Shown: positions 1 to 6,119 of the stretch, in pieces
Numbering within the stretch: the first letter of the stretch is position 1
Layout: every line of letters starts with the position of its first letter
Assembly (NCBI GenBank): GCA_028683995.1
Contig: JAQUGU010000089.1
Span: 1 to 6,886, forward strand
Length of the DNA stretch: 6,886 bases
Source of the DNA: Syntrophomonadaceae bacterium
GTDB lineage: Bacteria; Bacillota; Syntrophomonadia; Syntrophomonadales; Syntrophomonadaceae
Direction of reading: 5' to 3'
Position numbers and translations under genes: made by a program
Notes under the pieces: generated by a model
What the model was told of the DNA's origin: nothing
What the model saw: only the letters and a program-made list of their open reading frames with translations
Databases searched by the model: none

Positions 1-1
1 G

Positions 2-43
2 GTTAGCGACTCACCGGCGCTGGTCTTGGTTAATGGCGATTAA
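2..43 (+). other. Possible 3' end of an upstream reading frame
   Basis: One frame is open from the window edge and reads VSDSPALVLVNGD before a TAA at 41-43, only 19 nt before the rpsO start. In related Firmicutes the gene before rpsO is usually ribF or truB, so this could be the tail of such a gene, but thirteen residues are too few to identify a family. The alternative is that the stretch is simply rpsO leader RNA, which can carry S15-binding structure in other bacteria. I see no convincing hairpin in the 62 nt available. Confidence 0.2.
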
Positions 44-62
44 TGGAAGAGGAGGTGAGAGC

Positions 63-332
63 ATGGCACTGTCGCCGGAAAGAAAGGAAGAATTAATTAA
101 ATCCTTCCAAATACATGAGAATGATACTGGTTCCCCTGAAGTTCAGATAGCTATTCTGACCGAAAGGATCAATTATCTTAATGAGCATCTCAAGGCCAAT
201 AAAAAGGATCATCATTCCCGCCGGGGGCTTTTAAAAATGGTTGGTCAACGTCGCTCTCTTTTAGATTATCTAAAAGAAAAAGACTTTGATCGTTACCGTA
301 CTATTCTTACCCGACTTGGTTTGAGGAGATAA
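63..332 (+). CDS. rpsO: 30S ribosomal protein S15
   Basis: S15 is a primary 16S rRNA-binding protein of the small subunit: it binds the central domain and nucleates platform assembly. The product is 89 aa, the usual length. It carries the family signatures HENDTGSPEVQ (residues 18-28), DHHSRRGLL (49-57, rRNA-contacting loop) and RRSLLDYL (63-70), and has the expected all-helical, basic composition. The start is ATG 63 because GGAGGTGA at 51-58 lies 7 nt upstream (counted from GGAGG) and the protein then begins MALSPERK. An in-frame ATG at 33 would add ten residues, lacks a ribosome-binding site and would encode the Shine-Dalgarno region itself, so I reject it. A terminator-like hairpin starts at the stop codon. 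The gene lies directly before pnp, as in many bacteria. Confidence 0.97.
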   Translation: MALSPERKEELIKSFQIHENDTGSPEVQIAILTERINYLNEHLKANKKDHHSRRGLLKMVGQRRSLLDYLKEKDFDRYRTILTRLGLRR

Positions 333-360
333 AGGAGCGGAACAGCCGCTCTTTATCTTT
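332..360 (+). terminator. Rho-independent terminator-like hairpin after rpsO
   Basis: GAGCGG (335-340) pairs with CCGCTC (346-351) around a 5-nt loop AACAG. The stem extends outward by a G-U and two A-U pairs to 332/354, giving about 9 bp. It is followed by ATCTTTATCAT, a T-rich but interrupted tract, so termination may be partial and leave some rpsO-pnp read-through. The hairpin begins inside the rpsO stop codon. Confidence 0.65.
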
Positions 361-374
361 ATCATAAAATAGCC

Positions 375-417
375 TTTCATGAGTGTAGGTACAGGCAAGC
401 ACTTATGAAATATTTTT
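375..417 (+). terminator. Second hairpin with T-run in the rpsO-pnp spacer
   Basis: TTTCATGAGTG (375-385) pairs with CACTTATGAAA (400-410), giving 11 bp with a single G-U pair, around a 14-nt loop. TATTTTT (411-417) follows at once. The geometry fits an intrinsic terminator, but the stem is AT-rich and the loop long, so it is weaker than the hairpin after pnp. An alternative role is a processing or regulatory stem in the pnp leader, since pnp mRNAs of enteric bacteria are autoregulated through a leader stem cut by RNase III. Confidence 0.45.
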
Positions 418-443
418 GACGTGGAATACAGGGAATCTATTGG
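416..443 (+). promoter_or_regulatory. Weak sigma-A promoter candidate upstream of pnp
   Basis: TTGACG (416-421) matches the -35 consensus at five of six positions. The best hexamer at 16 nt spacing is TATTGG (438-443), a poor -10 box. The -35 overlaps the T-run of the preceding hairpin. The candidate would give pnp its own transcript with a leader of roughly 100 nt containing the ATCCGCG repeat. The -10 match is weak, so the assignment is tentative. Confidence 0.2.
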
Positions 444-446
444 GGA

Positions 447-510
447 AGACGCGGAACAATTATTTAAAAAAATCCGCGGAAATCCCGCCTAATCCGCGTT
501 ATCCGCGTCT
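447..510 (+). repeat. GC-rich ATCCGCG repeat with inverted ends
   Basis: Three direct copies of ATCCGCG occur at 472-478, 492-498 and 501-507, plus a variant AATCCCGC at 481-488. The outer ends AGACGCGGA (447-455) and TCCGCGTCT (502-510) are perfect 9-bp inverted repeats, and TCCGCGGA (473-480) is itself a palindrome. ATTTAAA occurs both inside (462-468) and just outside (511-517). The block is conspicuously GC-rich against AT-rich flanks and codes for nothing plausible. It resembles dispersed ATCCGCG-type intergenic repeats that I recall from other bacterial genomes; I cannot confirm that here. If transcribed it can fold into a stem-loop in the pnp leader. Confidence 0.6.
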
Positions 511-540
511 ATTTAAAGTTTGTTTTCTTATCATTAATGA

Positions 541-549
541 AAGGAGGAG
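541..549 (+). promoter_or_regulatory. pnp ribosome-binding site, unusually close to the ATG
   Basis: AAGGAGG (541-547) is a near-complete match to the 16S rRNA 3' end but leaves only 2 nt before ATG 550, whereas the other genes here have 7-9 nt. An in-frame stop (TGA 538-540) rules out an upstream start. The only later in-frame ATG is at 574, 26 nt away, and an ATA codon at 556 sits at an ideal 8-nt distance. Confidence 0.7.
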
Positions 550-2670
550 ATGGATATAGTCCACAAATATCAAATGGAAATAGCCGGTCGCCCGCTGATT
601 ATTGAAATTGGGCAAGTGGCCAAGCAGGCTAACGGGGCAGCTCTAGTTAGATATGGTGATACCGTTGTTCTGGTTACGGCAACCGCCTCCAAGAACCCAC
701 GGGAGGGTATCGACTTTTTCCCCTTAACTGTTGACTACGAGGAAAAACAATACGCAGTAGGAAAAATACCGGGTGGCTTTATCAAAAGGGAAGGTCGAGC
801 CACTGAACTAGCCACTCTTTCTGCCCGGCAGATAGACAGGCCTATCCGTCCACTATTTCCCAAGGGATTCAAAAATGATATCCACGTGGTTGCTACAGTA
901 CTGTCGGTAGAAAAAGATTGCCCGGCTGATGTTACCGCGACTATTGGTGCTTCACTGGCTCTGGGGGTTTCGGACATACCTTTTGCCGGGCCTATAGGAG
1001 CAGTCATTGTGGGTATGGTGGATGGTGAGCTTATTATTAACCCTACCCTGGAGCAGTCTCACCTTTCTGATATGCACGTGGCAGTTGCAGGGACCAAAGA
1101 AGCCATAATGATGGTGGAAGGTCATGCCAAACAGGTACCGGAGGAAACTATGCTGGAGGCTATTTTCTTCGCCCATGAAGAAATCAAGAGGATAATAGCT
1201 TTCCAGGAACCAATTCTTGCGGAACTGGGGCAGACCAAAATCGAGGTTCCCGAAGTAGAAATCGATACAGAAATGGCTGATGCAGTACGTGGATATGCTC
1301 TCTCTCGCCTGGAAGAAGCGGTCAAGAATCCGGATAAAAAATCCCGGGAAGCCCATATGGATATGGCCAATGATGAAATCATCGCCCACTTCCTGGAGAT
1401 TTACCCGGAAGAGGGAAAAAACATTAAAGTACTGGTTGACAAGCTACTCAAAGAAGTTGTCAGAAAGATGATTTTGGAGCAGGGAGACCGGGTTGACGGG
1501 CGTAAGCTGGATGAGATTAGGCAAGTTAGCTGTGAAGTAGGCATATTACCGCGGCCCCATGGTTCAGGCTTATTTACCCGGGGACAAACTCAGGTACTGT
1601 CAGTTACTACCCTGGGGGCTGCCAGAGAAGAGCAGATTCTGGATGGTCTGGGTAATGCAGACCGCAAAAGGTACATCCACCACTATAACTTTCCCCCATA
1701 TAGTACTGGCGAGGTTAAACCTATGCGTGGACCTGGCAGAAGAGAAATCGGCCACGGGGCTCTGGCTGAAAGAGCTTTGCTGGCAGTACTCCCAGCCGAA
1801 GAAGATTTTCCCTATACTATCAGGATAGTCTCTGAGGTACTGGAATCCAATGGCTCCAGTTCCATGGGCAGCGTTTGCGGCAGCACTTTGTCCCTGATGC
1901 ATGCTGGTGTTCCCATCGAAGCTCCGGTAGCAGGAATAGCCATGGGTTTGGTAAAAGGTGAGGATGGTTTTGCCATACTTAGTGATATCCAGGGAATCGA
2001 AGATGCTCTGGGCGATATGGATTTCAAGCTGGCAGGTACAGAAAAAGGGGTAACTGCAGTTCAGATGGATATCAAGATAACTGGTGTAAACAAGGAAATT
2101 GTTAAGGCTGCCCTGAAACAGGCTCACGAAGGTCGCATGTTTATTATGGGTAAAATGCTGGAAGCAATTGATAAGCCCAATCTTGAGATGTCACCTTATG
2201 CTCCGCGTCTTATAAAAATGCAAATTCATCCCGATAAAATCCGCGAAGTCATTGGACCCGGTGGCAAGATTATTCATAAGATTGTCGATGAAACCGGTTG
2301 CAAGATAGATATAGAAGATGATGGCAGTCTGTTCATTATGGCGGTTGATGAGCAAGCCGCCGAGAAGGCAAAGTTCCTGGTTGAATCTATTGTAGCGGAT
2401 GTAGAAGTAGGCAAGACCTACATGGGAACGGTCAAACGTATAATGGATTTTGGTGCTTTTGTGGAAATTATTCCGGGCGTATTGGGTAGCCAGGGCAAGG
2501 AAGGCCTGGTTCACATATCCCAGCTAGCGGAGGAAAGAGTAAACAAGGTGCGGGATGTTGTGGACATCGGTGATCAAATTTCAGTGAAGGTAACCGAAAT
2601 AGACAGACAGGGCCGAGTAAATCTATCCCACAAAGCGGCGTTAAGGGACGCCGGTAAATCAAATTCCTAG
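550..2670 (+). CDS. pnp: Polynucleotide phosphorylase (PNPase)
   Basis: PNPase is a cytoplasmic trimeric 3'-5' exoribonuclease that phosphorolyses RNA to nucleoside diphosphates, and can run in reverse to add tails. The 706 aa match the family length. Domains in order: first RNase PH core (about 10-145) with RQIDRPIRPLF at 93-103; helical linker (about 150-310); second, catalytic RNase PH core (about 315-550) with GLFTRGQTQ (340-348), the phosphate-binding NGSSS (434-438), and GDMDFK containing D491 and K493, with D485 just before; KH domain with GPGG at 569-572; C-terminal S1 domain (about 622-694). The S1 domain has roughly five extra residues, VLGSQ (644-648), before GKEGLVHIS. ATG 550 is taken as start because it gives an N-terminus aligned with other PNPases, despite the tight ribosome-binding site. 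The gene follows rpsO, the conserved arrangement, and ends in a strong terminator. Confidence 0.98.
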   Translation: MDIVHKYQMEIAGRPLIIEIGQVAKQANGAALVRYGDTVVLVTATASKNPREGIDFFPLTVDYEEKQYAVGKIPGGFIKREGRATELATLSARQIDRPIRPLFPKGFKNDIHVVATVLSVEKDCPADVTATIGASLALGVSDIPFAGPIGAVIVGMVDGELIINPTLEQSHLSDMHVAVAGTKEAIMMVEGHAKQVPEETMLEAIFFAHEEIKRIIAFQEPILAELGQTKIEVPEVEIDTEMADAVRGYALSRLEEAVKNPDKKSREAHMDMANDEIIAHFLEIYPEEGKNIKVLVDKLLKEVVRKMILEQGDRVDGRKLDEIRQVSCEVGILPRPHGSGLFTRGQTQVLSVTTLGAAREEQILDGLGNADRKRYIHHYNFPPYSTGEVKPMRGPGRREIGHGALAERALLAVLPAEEDFPYTIRIVSEVLESNGSSSMGSVCGSTLSLMHAGVPIEAPVAGIAMGLVKGEDGFAILSDIQGIEDALGDMDFKLAGTEKGVTAVQMDIKITGVNKEIVKAALKQAHEGRMFIMGKMLEAIDKPNLEMSPYAPRLIKMQIHPDKIREVIGPGGKIIHKIVDETGCKIDIEDDGSLFIMAVDEQAAEKAKFLVESIVADVEVGKTYMGTVKRIMDFGAFVEIIPGVLGSQGKEGLVHISQLAEERVNKVRDVVDIGDQISVKVTEIDRQGRVNLSHKAALRDAGKSNS

Positions 2671-2701
2671 GTTGTAACCAGGCAAATGAAATACAAGCTC
2701 C

Positions 2702-2737
2702 CAAGTAAACCGAGTTGTCTCGGTTTATTTGCATTTT
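2702..2737 (+). terminator. Rho-independent terminator of pnp
   Basis: AAACCGAG (2707-2714) pairs with CTCGGTTT (2719-2726) around loop TTGT. The stem extends outward to C2702/G2731, giving 13 bp with one G-U pair, and is followed by CATTTTC. It lies 31 nt after the pnp stop and separates the rpsO-pnp transcript from the downstream genes. Confidence 0.85.
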
Positions 2738-2770
2738 CTGGTTAATATAAATTAGATAGGGAAATTCATC

Positions 2771-2798
2771 GCATAGGTTAACTTATTCCAGAATATTA
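2771..2798 (+). promoter_or_regulatory. Possible sporulation-type promoter before the deacetylase gene
   Basis: The 164-nt gap between pnp and the deacetylase gene holds the pnp terminator and then about 95 nt of AT-rich DNA. In it, GCATA (2771-2775) and AATATTA (2792-2798), 16 nt apart, resemble the -35 and -10 elements used by the forespore sigma factor SigG (TGAATA and CATACTA type). No good SigA pair was found in this gap. A promoter is expected here because the preceding terminator is strong, but its exact position and sigma class are guesses. Confidence 0.2.
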
Positions 2799-2834
2799 AT
2801 TAAAGAGTTAGCTATAAAAAAAGGAGGGGAATGG

Positions 2835-3590
2835 GTGAAGATTTACTATTTTCCTAAAAACTCACTGCTGGGAACGGCCATTATTTTTGTTGTGCTGTGC
2901 GGGTTTCTGGGAATTTCTCTATTATACTTTAACAATGTCGGTATAGCATCACACTCCAGAAATCCAGTATATCAGGGTAATAGTGGTGAAAAGGCCATAG
3001 CCTTAACTGTAAATGTGGACTGGGGAGAAGAATATATCCCCGCTATGTTAAAAGAGTTCAAAAAACATGACGCCCGGGTAACCTTTTTTGTAACTGGAAG
3101 GTGGGCGGAAAAGAACCCCGAATTATTGAAACAAATGAGTCAGGCCGGGCACAGTATACAAAACCATGGCTATAAACACCTTCATTTTAACCAACTTTCT
3201 GAGGCCCAGGCACAAGAACAGATAAAGAAAGCGGAGAAGGTAATCCAGGAAATTAGCGGAAAAAAGAGCCGGTTTTTTGCCTCGCCCTACGGGGAACAGA
3301 GTAAAAAGCTGATGCAGGCGGTATCAGGGCTTGATTATGATTTAATTATGTGGAGTATCGATACTATCGATTGGCAGCGCCCGGCCCCGGAAACTATTGT
3401 TAAGAGAGTAACAAACCGGGTTCATAATGATGCCATTATACTGATGCATCCTACTGAACCTACTCTTAAAGCACTTCCGGGAATGTTAAGCCAGCTAAAA
3501 GAGGACGGTTACAAGATGGTAAGCATCGAGGAAATAGTAATTGATAAGGACAGTAAGCTACCAAATGAAAAGAATCAGACCAGAAATTAA
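2835..3590 (+). CDS. ylxY: Membrane-anchored polysaccharide deacetylase-fold protein, YlxY/PdaB type
   Basis: This is a carbohydrate esterase 4 (NodB) fold protein. Relatives remove acetyl groups from peptidoglycan or other sugar polymers, and the YlxY/PdaB branch is linked to sporulation. A hydrophobic segment at about 10-32 after a short basic N-terminus is a signal anchor placing the domain outside the membrane. NodB motifs, residues 55-235: motif 1 reads LTVNVDWGEEY (57-67) instead of TFDDG; H111 and H115 of the HxxxH metal site are kept; motif 3 is FFASPYG (147-153), with Ala replacing the usual Arg; DTIDW (176-180) and the late His (LMH, H205) are kept. The start is GTG 2835, 7 nt after GGAGG (2823-2827); ATG 2831 is out of frame and closes after eight codons. 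The 3' end overlaps the next gene. The symbol rests on synteny with B. subtilis ylxY; PdaB is the alternative. Enzymatic activity is uncertain. Confidence 0.85.
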   Translation: MKIYYFPKNSLLGTAIIFVVLCGFLGISLLYFNNVGIASHSRNPVYQGNSGEKAIALTVNVDWGEEYIPAMLKEFKKHDARVTFFVTGRWAEKNPELLKQMSQAGHSIQNHGYKHLHFNQLSEAQAQEQIKKAEKVIQEISGKKSRFFASPYGEQSKKLMQAVSGLDYDLIMWSIDTIDWQRPAPETIVKRVTNRVHNDAIILMHPTEPTLKALPGMLSQLKEDGYKMVSIEEIVIDKDSKLPNEKNQTRN

Positions 3591-4716
3591 AATTCTTCTA
3601 AGTTTGGCCGGTACTATTTTCGGACTATTCCTTTTTACGGTACCGACATCTGCTCTACCTTATCTTAGCTCTCCATATTATTGCCTGGTTGAAGGAGACA
3701 GCGGGCAGGTTATAATATCCCGCCAAGCTGACGTTATACGACCTGTAGCCAGTACCACAAAAATGATGACGGCTATCATGGCGCTAGAGTATGCCAGCCC
3801 GGATGAAATAGCTGTGGTTAGCCAAAATGCCGGGCGAACTCCACAGTATTCCATAGGGTTGCGAGCAGGGCAGGAAATACCAGTCTCCGAGCTTTTAAAA
3901 GTAGCCCTGCTGCGTTCTGCCAATGATGCTGCGGTGGTTCTGGCTGAGCATATTGGCGGTGATGAACAGTTCTTCGGCCATTTGATGAGCAAAAAGGCCT
4001 TTGCCATTGGTGCGGTTTCTACCCACTTCCGCAATGCTTCGGGGCTACCAGCGGCAGACCACTATAGTACTGCTTACGATTTGGCTCATATAGGGAGTTA
4101 TCTTTTACACAATGACTATCTCAGGTCTATTGTTGCTACCCGCCAGACTACTTTTAAGCATCCAGGTTACCAGCAGCCTATGATCATTAATAATACTAAT
4201 GTTCTGCTTAGTACTTATCCCGGAGCCAACGGTATAAAGACTGGTACCACTAATGCTGCCGGTAAGTGCCTGGTAGCTTCTGCTACCCGTAATAAAAGAC
4301 AGTTGATAGCTGTTAGCTTGAAGTCCGGTGACCGGCAGAGAGATTGTGCCTCATTACTGGAATACGGATTTAATAACAGTATGCTTACTAAAGTAGTAGA
4401 TAAAAGCCGGCCCTTTAAACAGTTACAGGTTACCCATGGCAAATATCCCAGTATAGAGGTATATCCAGCCCAGGACATTTATGTTTGGAAAACGGCATCC
4501 ACTCCGGATATTCAAAAAAGGGTAAAGGTAAACTATGAAGTAAAGGCACCCGTGTATCCAGGGCAGAAACTGGGCAGTCTGACCATATATGCAGACCAAA
4601 AACCGGTAATGAGCACGGATTTATTATCCCGCCAGCAGGTGGAACGGGAGCGAACTCCGCTGCGCAGGTTTTTGCAGAATCTTAAGCCGGCAAAAAGGAT
4701 TAGCTGCATCAGTTAA
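3565..4716 (+). CDS. Secreted D-alanyl-D-alanine carboxypeptidase (S11 family, DacF/DacB-like)
   Basis: This low-molecular-weight penicillin-binding protein removes the terminal D-Ala from peptidoglycan pentapeptides outside the membrane and so limits cross-linking. Numbered from ATG 3565 (383 aa), it has a basic N-terminus and hydrophobic signal sequence (about 8-29, ending PTSA), then the three active-site motifs in order: S63-T-T-K66 (nucleophile and base), S118-A-N120 and K225-T-G227. A C-terminal beta domain (about 275-355) follows, and the end is basic (LRRFLQNLKPAKR), a possible membrane-association segment. Start choice is open: ATG 3565 has only AAGGA 15 nt upstream, whereas in-frame TTG 3541 has GAGGA (3528-3532) at 8 nt and would add eight residues. 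Either start lies inside the deacetylase gene (overlap 26 or 50 nt), implying translational coupling. Relatives include sporulation DacF and DacB; the subgroup cannot be decided here. Confidence 0.93.
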   Translation: MKRIRPEIKILLSLAGTIFGLFLFTVPTSALPYLSSPYYCLVEGDSGQVIISRQADVIRPVASTTKMMTAIMALEYASPDEIAVVSQNAGRTPQYSIGLRAGQEIPVSELLKVALLRSANDAAVVLAEHIGGDEQFFGHLMSKKAFAIGAVSTHFRNASGLPAADHYSTAYDLAHIGSYLLHNDYLRSIVATRQTTFKHPGYQQPMIINNTNVLLSTYPGANGIKTGTTNAAGKCLVASATRNKRQLIAVSLKSGDRQRDCASLLEYGFNNSMLTKVVDKSRPFKQLQVTHGKYPSIEVYPAQDIYVWKTASTPDIQKRVKVNYEVKAPVYPGQKLGSLTIYADQKPVMSTDLLSRQQVERERTPLRRFLQNLKPAKRISCIS

Positions 4717-4732
4717 GAATACTTAATATAAT
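4704..4732 (+). promoter_or_regulatory. TATAAT -10-like box before the M16 peptidase gene
   Basis: A perfect TATAAT (4727-4732) lies in the 40-nt AT-rich gap, 12 nt upstream of the GGAGGT ribosome-binding site. No good -35 is present at the right distance: CTGCAT (4704-4709), inside the end of the preceding gene, matches poorly. The resulting 5' leader would be very short. The box may serve as a secondary promoter, or be chance in AT-rich DNA. Confidence 0.22.
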
Positions 4733-4756
4733 GTAGTATAAAATGGAGGTAGAAAT

Positions 4757-6025
4757 GTGATTAATTGCTGGGAGTTGGACAGTAAGGCCAGCCTGGTGGT
4801 AGAGGAGATTCCTTATGTAAGGTCAGTTGCTATTGGGGTTTATATCAAGGTAGGTTCGCGCCATGAAGACTGGTCCCTGTCAGGGGCCAGCCATTTTATT
4901 GAACACATGCTTTTTAAAGGTACTGATAGGCGCAGTGCCCGGGAAATAGCGGAGAGTTTTGAAGGTATTGGTGGGCAATTAAATGCTTTTACTGCCAAAG
5001 AACATACCTGTGTTTATGCCCGCACCCTTGATGAGCATCTGGATACCGCCCTGGACATCATCTTTGACATGCTTTTCCATTCCTCTTTTGCTCCTAAAGA
5101 TTTTGAGACCGAAAAAGGGGTAATTGTAGAGGAAATCAATATGTATGAAGATACCCCGGATGATTTGGTACACGATGTGTTTAGCCAGCAGCTATGGCAG
5201 GGACATAGTATGGGCAGACCCATTCTGGGGACATTAGATTCAGTACAGGGTTTTAAACGGGAAGAAATATATGATTTTTACCGGCGAGCTTATGTTCCTG
5301 CGAACATGATTATAGCAATAGCCGGTAATGTGGATGCTGCCAGGGTGAAAGAGAAGCTGGAAAGCTATCTAAAGCAGGACATGCCTGATAGTACTCAGTT
5401 TATCAATATTGAGGTAGCGGATTATGAGCCTTTCATCAAGATGGTAGCCAAAGATACGGAACAGGTTCAAATTTGCCTGGGTTTACCGGGAATATCTTAC
5501 CAGGATAAGCGCAGATATACTCAGAACATCATGAACAGTATTCTGGGTGGGGGGATAAGTTCCCGACTGTTTCAGACTATCCGGGAAGAATTAGGTCTAG
5601 CCTATTCGGTATATTCATATCCTTCCAATTATTCCGATACTGGTTCTTATATAATTCATATAGGTACCGGTCCAGGCAAGGTAGCGCAGTTTTTTGAAGT
5701 ATTTCATGCCGAGATTGATAAATTCCGGCAGCAGGGAGTTATACTACCCGAGGTTGAAAGAACCAGGCAATTAGTTAAATCCAGTATGCTTATGGGTATG
5801 GAAAGCGTTATGAACCGTATGAACCGGCTGGGCAAGTCGATTTTAATGTATGGGCAGGTAATCCCGGTGGATGAAGTACTGGAGCAAATCTATGCGGTTA
5901 CTCCGGAGAAGGTCAACCATTTTGCTGATGAAGTTCTGGATTTACCCCGTTTTTCTCTGGCTGCTGTTGGTAGTGCCGAGGTTCTGCCGATGGTCGAGAA
6001 CGAATATAAAAAATGGTGGAAGTAA
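4757..6025 (+). CDS. mlpA: M16-family zinc peptidase (mitochondrial processing peptidase-like), MlpA type
   Basis: This is an inverzincin metallopeptidase of the pitrilysin/processing peptidase family, 422 aa, the size of one bacterial two-domain half that normally pairs into a chamber. The inverted zinc motif H46-F-I-E49-H50 is intact, followed by the distal Glu in VIVEEINMYEDTP (E125/E126). The C-terminal half has the family's Arg/Tyr substrate-clamping motif, GGGISSRLFQTIREELGLAYS (R270, Y283). No signal peptide is seen, so it is probably cytoplasmic. Start is GTG 4757, 7 nt after GGAGG (4745-4749); ATG 4755 is followed directly by TGA. B. subtilis has the orthologous mlpA (ymxG) in the same place after pnpA-ylxY. 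The physiological substrate is not evident from the sequence. A large palindrome begins directly after the TAA. Confidence 0.95.
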   Translation: MINCWELDSKASLVVEEIPYVRSVAIGVYIKVGSRHEDWSLSGASHFIEHMLFKGTDRRSAREIAESFEGIGGQLNAFTAKEHTCVYARTLDEHLDTALDIIFDMLFHSSFAPKDFETEKGVIVEEINMYEDTPDDLVHDVFSQQLWQGHSMGRPILGTLDSVQGFKREEIYDFYRRAYVPANMIIAIAGNVDAARVKEKLESYLKQDMPDSTQFINIEVADYEPFIKMVAKDTEQVQICLGLPGISYQDKRRYTQNIMNSILGGGISSRLFQTIREELGLAYSVYSYPSNYSDTGSYIIHIGTGPGKVAQFFEVFHAEIDKFRQQGVILPEVERTRQLVKSSMLMGMESVMNRMNRLGKSILMYGQVIPVDEVLEQIYAVTPEKVNHFADEVLDLPRFSLAAVGSAEVLPMVENEYKKWWK

Positions 6026-6093
6026 GTGACAGGGGGACGGGGTTGTTGACACACTTCGAAGAAGTGTGTCAACAACCCCGTCCCCCCTGTCAC
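6026..6093 (+). repeat. REP-like long palindrome between the M16 gene and dut
   Basis: The left arm (6026-6057, beginning GTGACAGGGGGACGGGG) and the right arm (6061-6093) are reverse complements over 32 bp, with one extra C in the right arm (six C against five G) and a GAA loop. The element starts at the first base after the mlpA TAA and ends 12 nt before the dut ribosome-binding site. No T-run follows on either strand, so it is not a typical terminator. A second copy of the left arm occurs at 6857-6886. Position after a stop codon, size and recurrence fit the REP class of repeats, which in other bacteria are associated with RAYT (Y1) transposases. As RNA it would form a very stable hairpin able to protect the upstream transcript or to set relative expression of mlpA and dut. 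Confidence 0.85.
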
Positions 6094-6119
6094 CCCTAAA
6101 AAATGGGAGGTTTTAAACT

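Noticed and set aside
33..62. Ten-residue N-terminal extension of S15 from ATG 33
   Set aside because: There is no ribosome-binding site before ATG 33, the extension is not part of the S15 family, and it would encode the strong GGAGGTGA site that serves ATG 63.
1600..2127. Long open frame on the minus strand inside pnp (175 codons)
   Set aside because: It is fully antisense to conserved PNPase catalytic sequence, has no recognisable domain, and is Cys/His/Ser-rich low-quality protein typical of a shadow frame.
2741..2834. Riboswitch or other structured leader before the deacetylase gene
   Set aside because: The stretch is AT-rich with only short palindromes (GTTAAC, TTAATTAA); no recognisable aptamer or long stem was found.
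4743..4760. Five-codon frame MEVEM ending in the overlap with the mlpA GTG
   Set aside because: Its ATG overlaps the mlpA Shine-Dalgarno and it has no ribosome-binding site of its own; most likely chance.
5890..6093. Minus-strand open frame reading through the palindrome into mlpA
   Set aside because: Its N-terminal part is only the translated repeat arm and the remainder is antisense to a conserved peptidase gene; no family features.
6026..6093. The palindrome as an ordinary rho-independent terminator
   Set aside because: No T-run follows it on either strand (CCCCTAAAAAATGG on one side, CTTACTTCC on the other), and the stem is far longer than needed.
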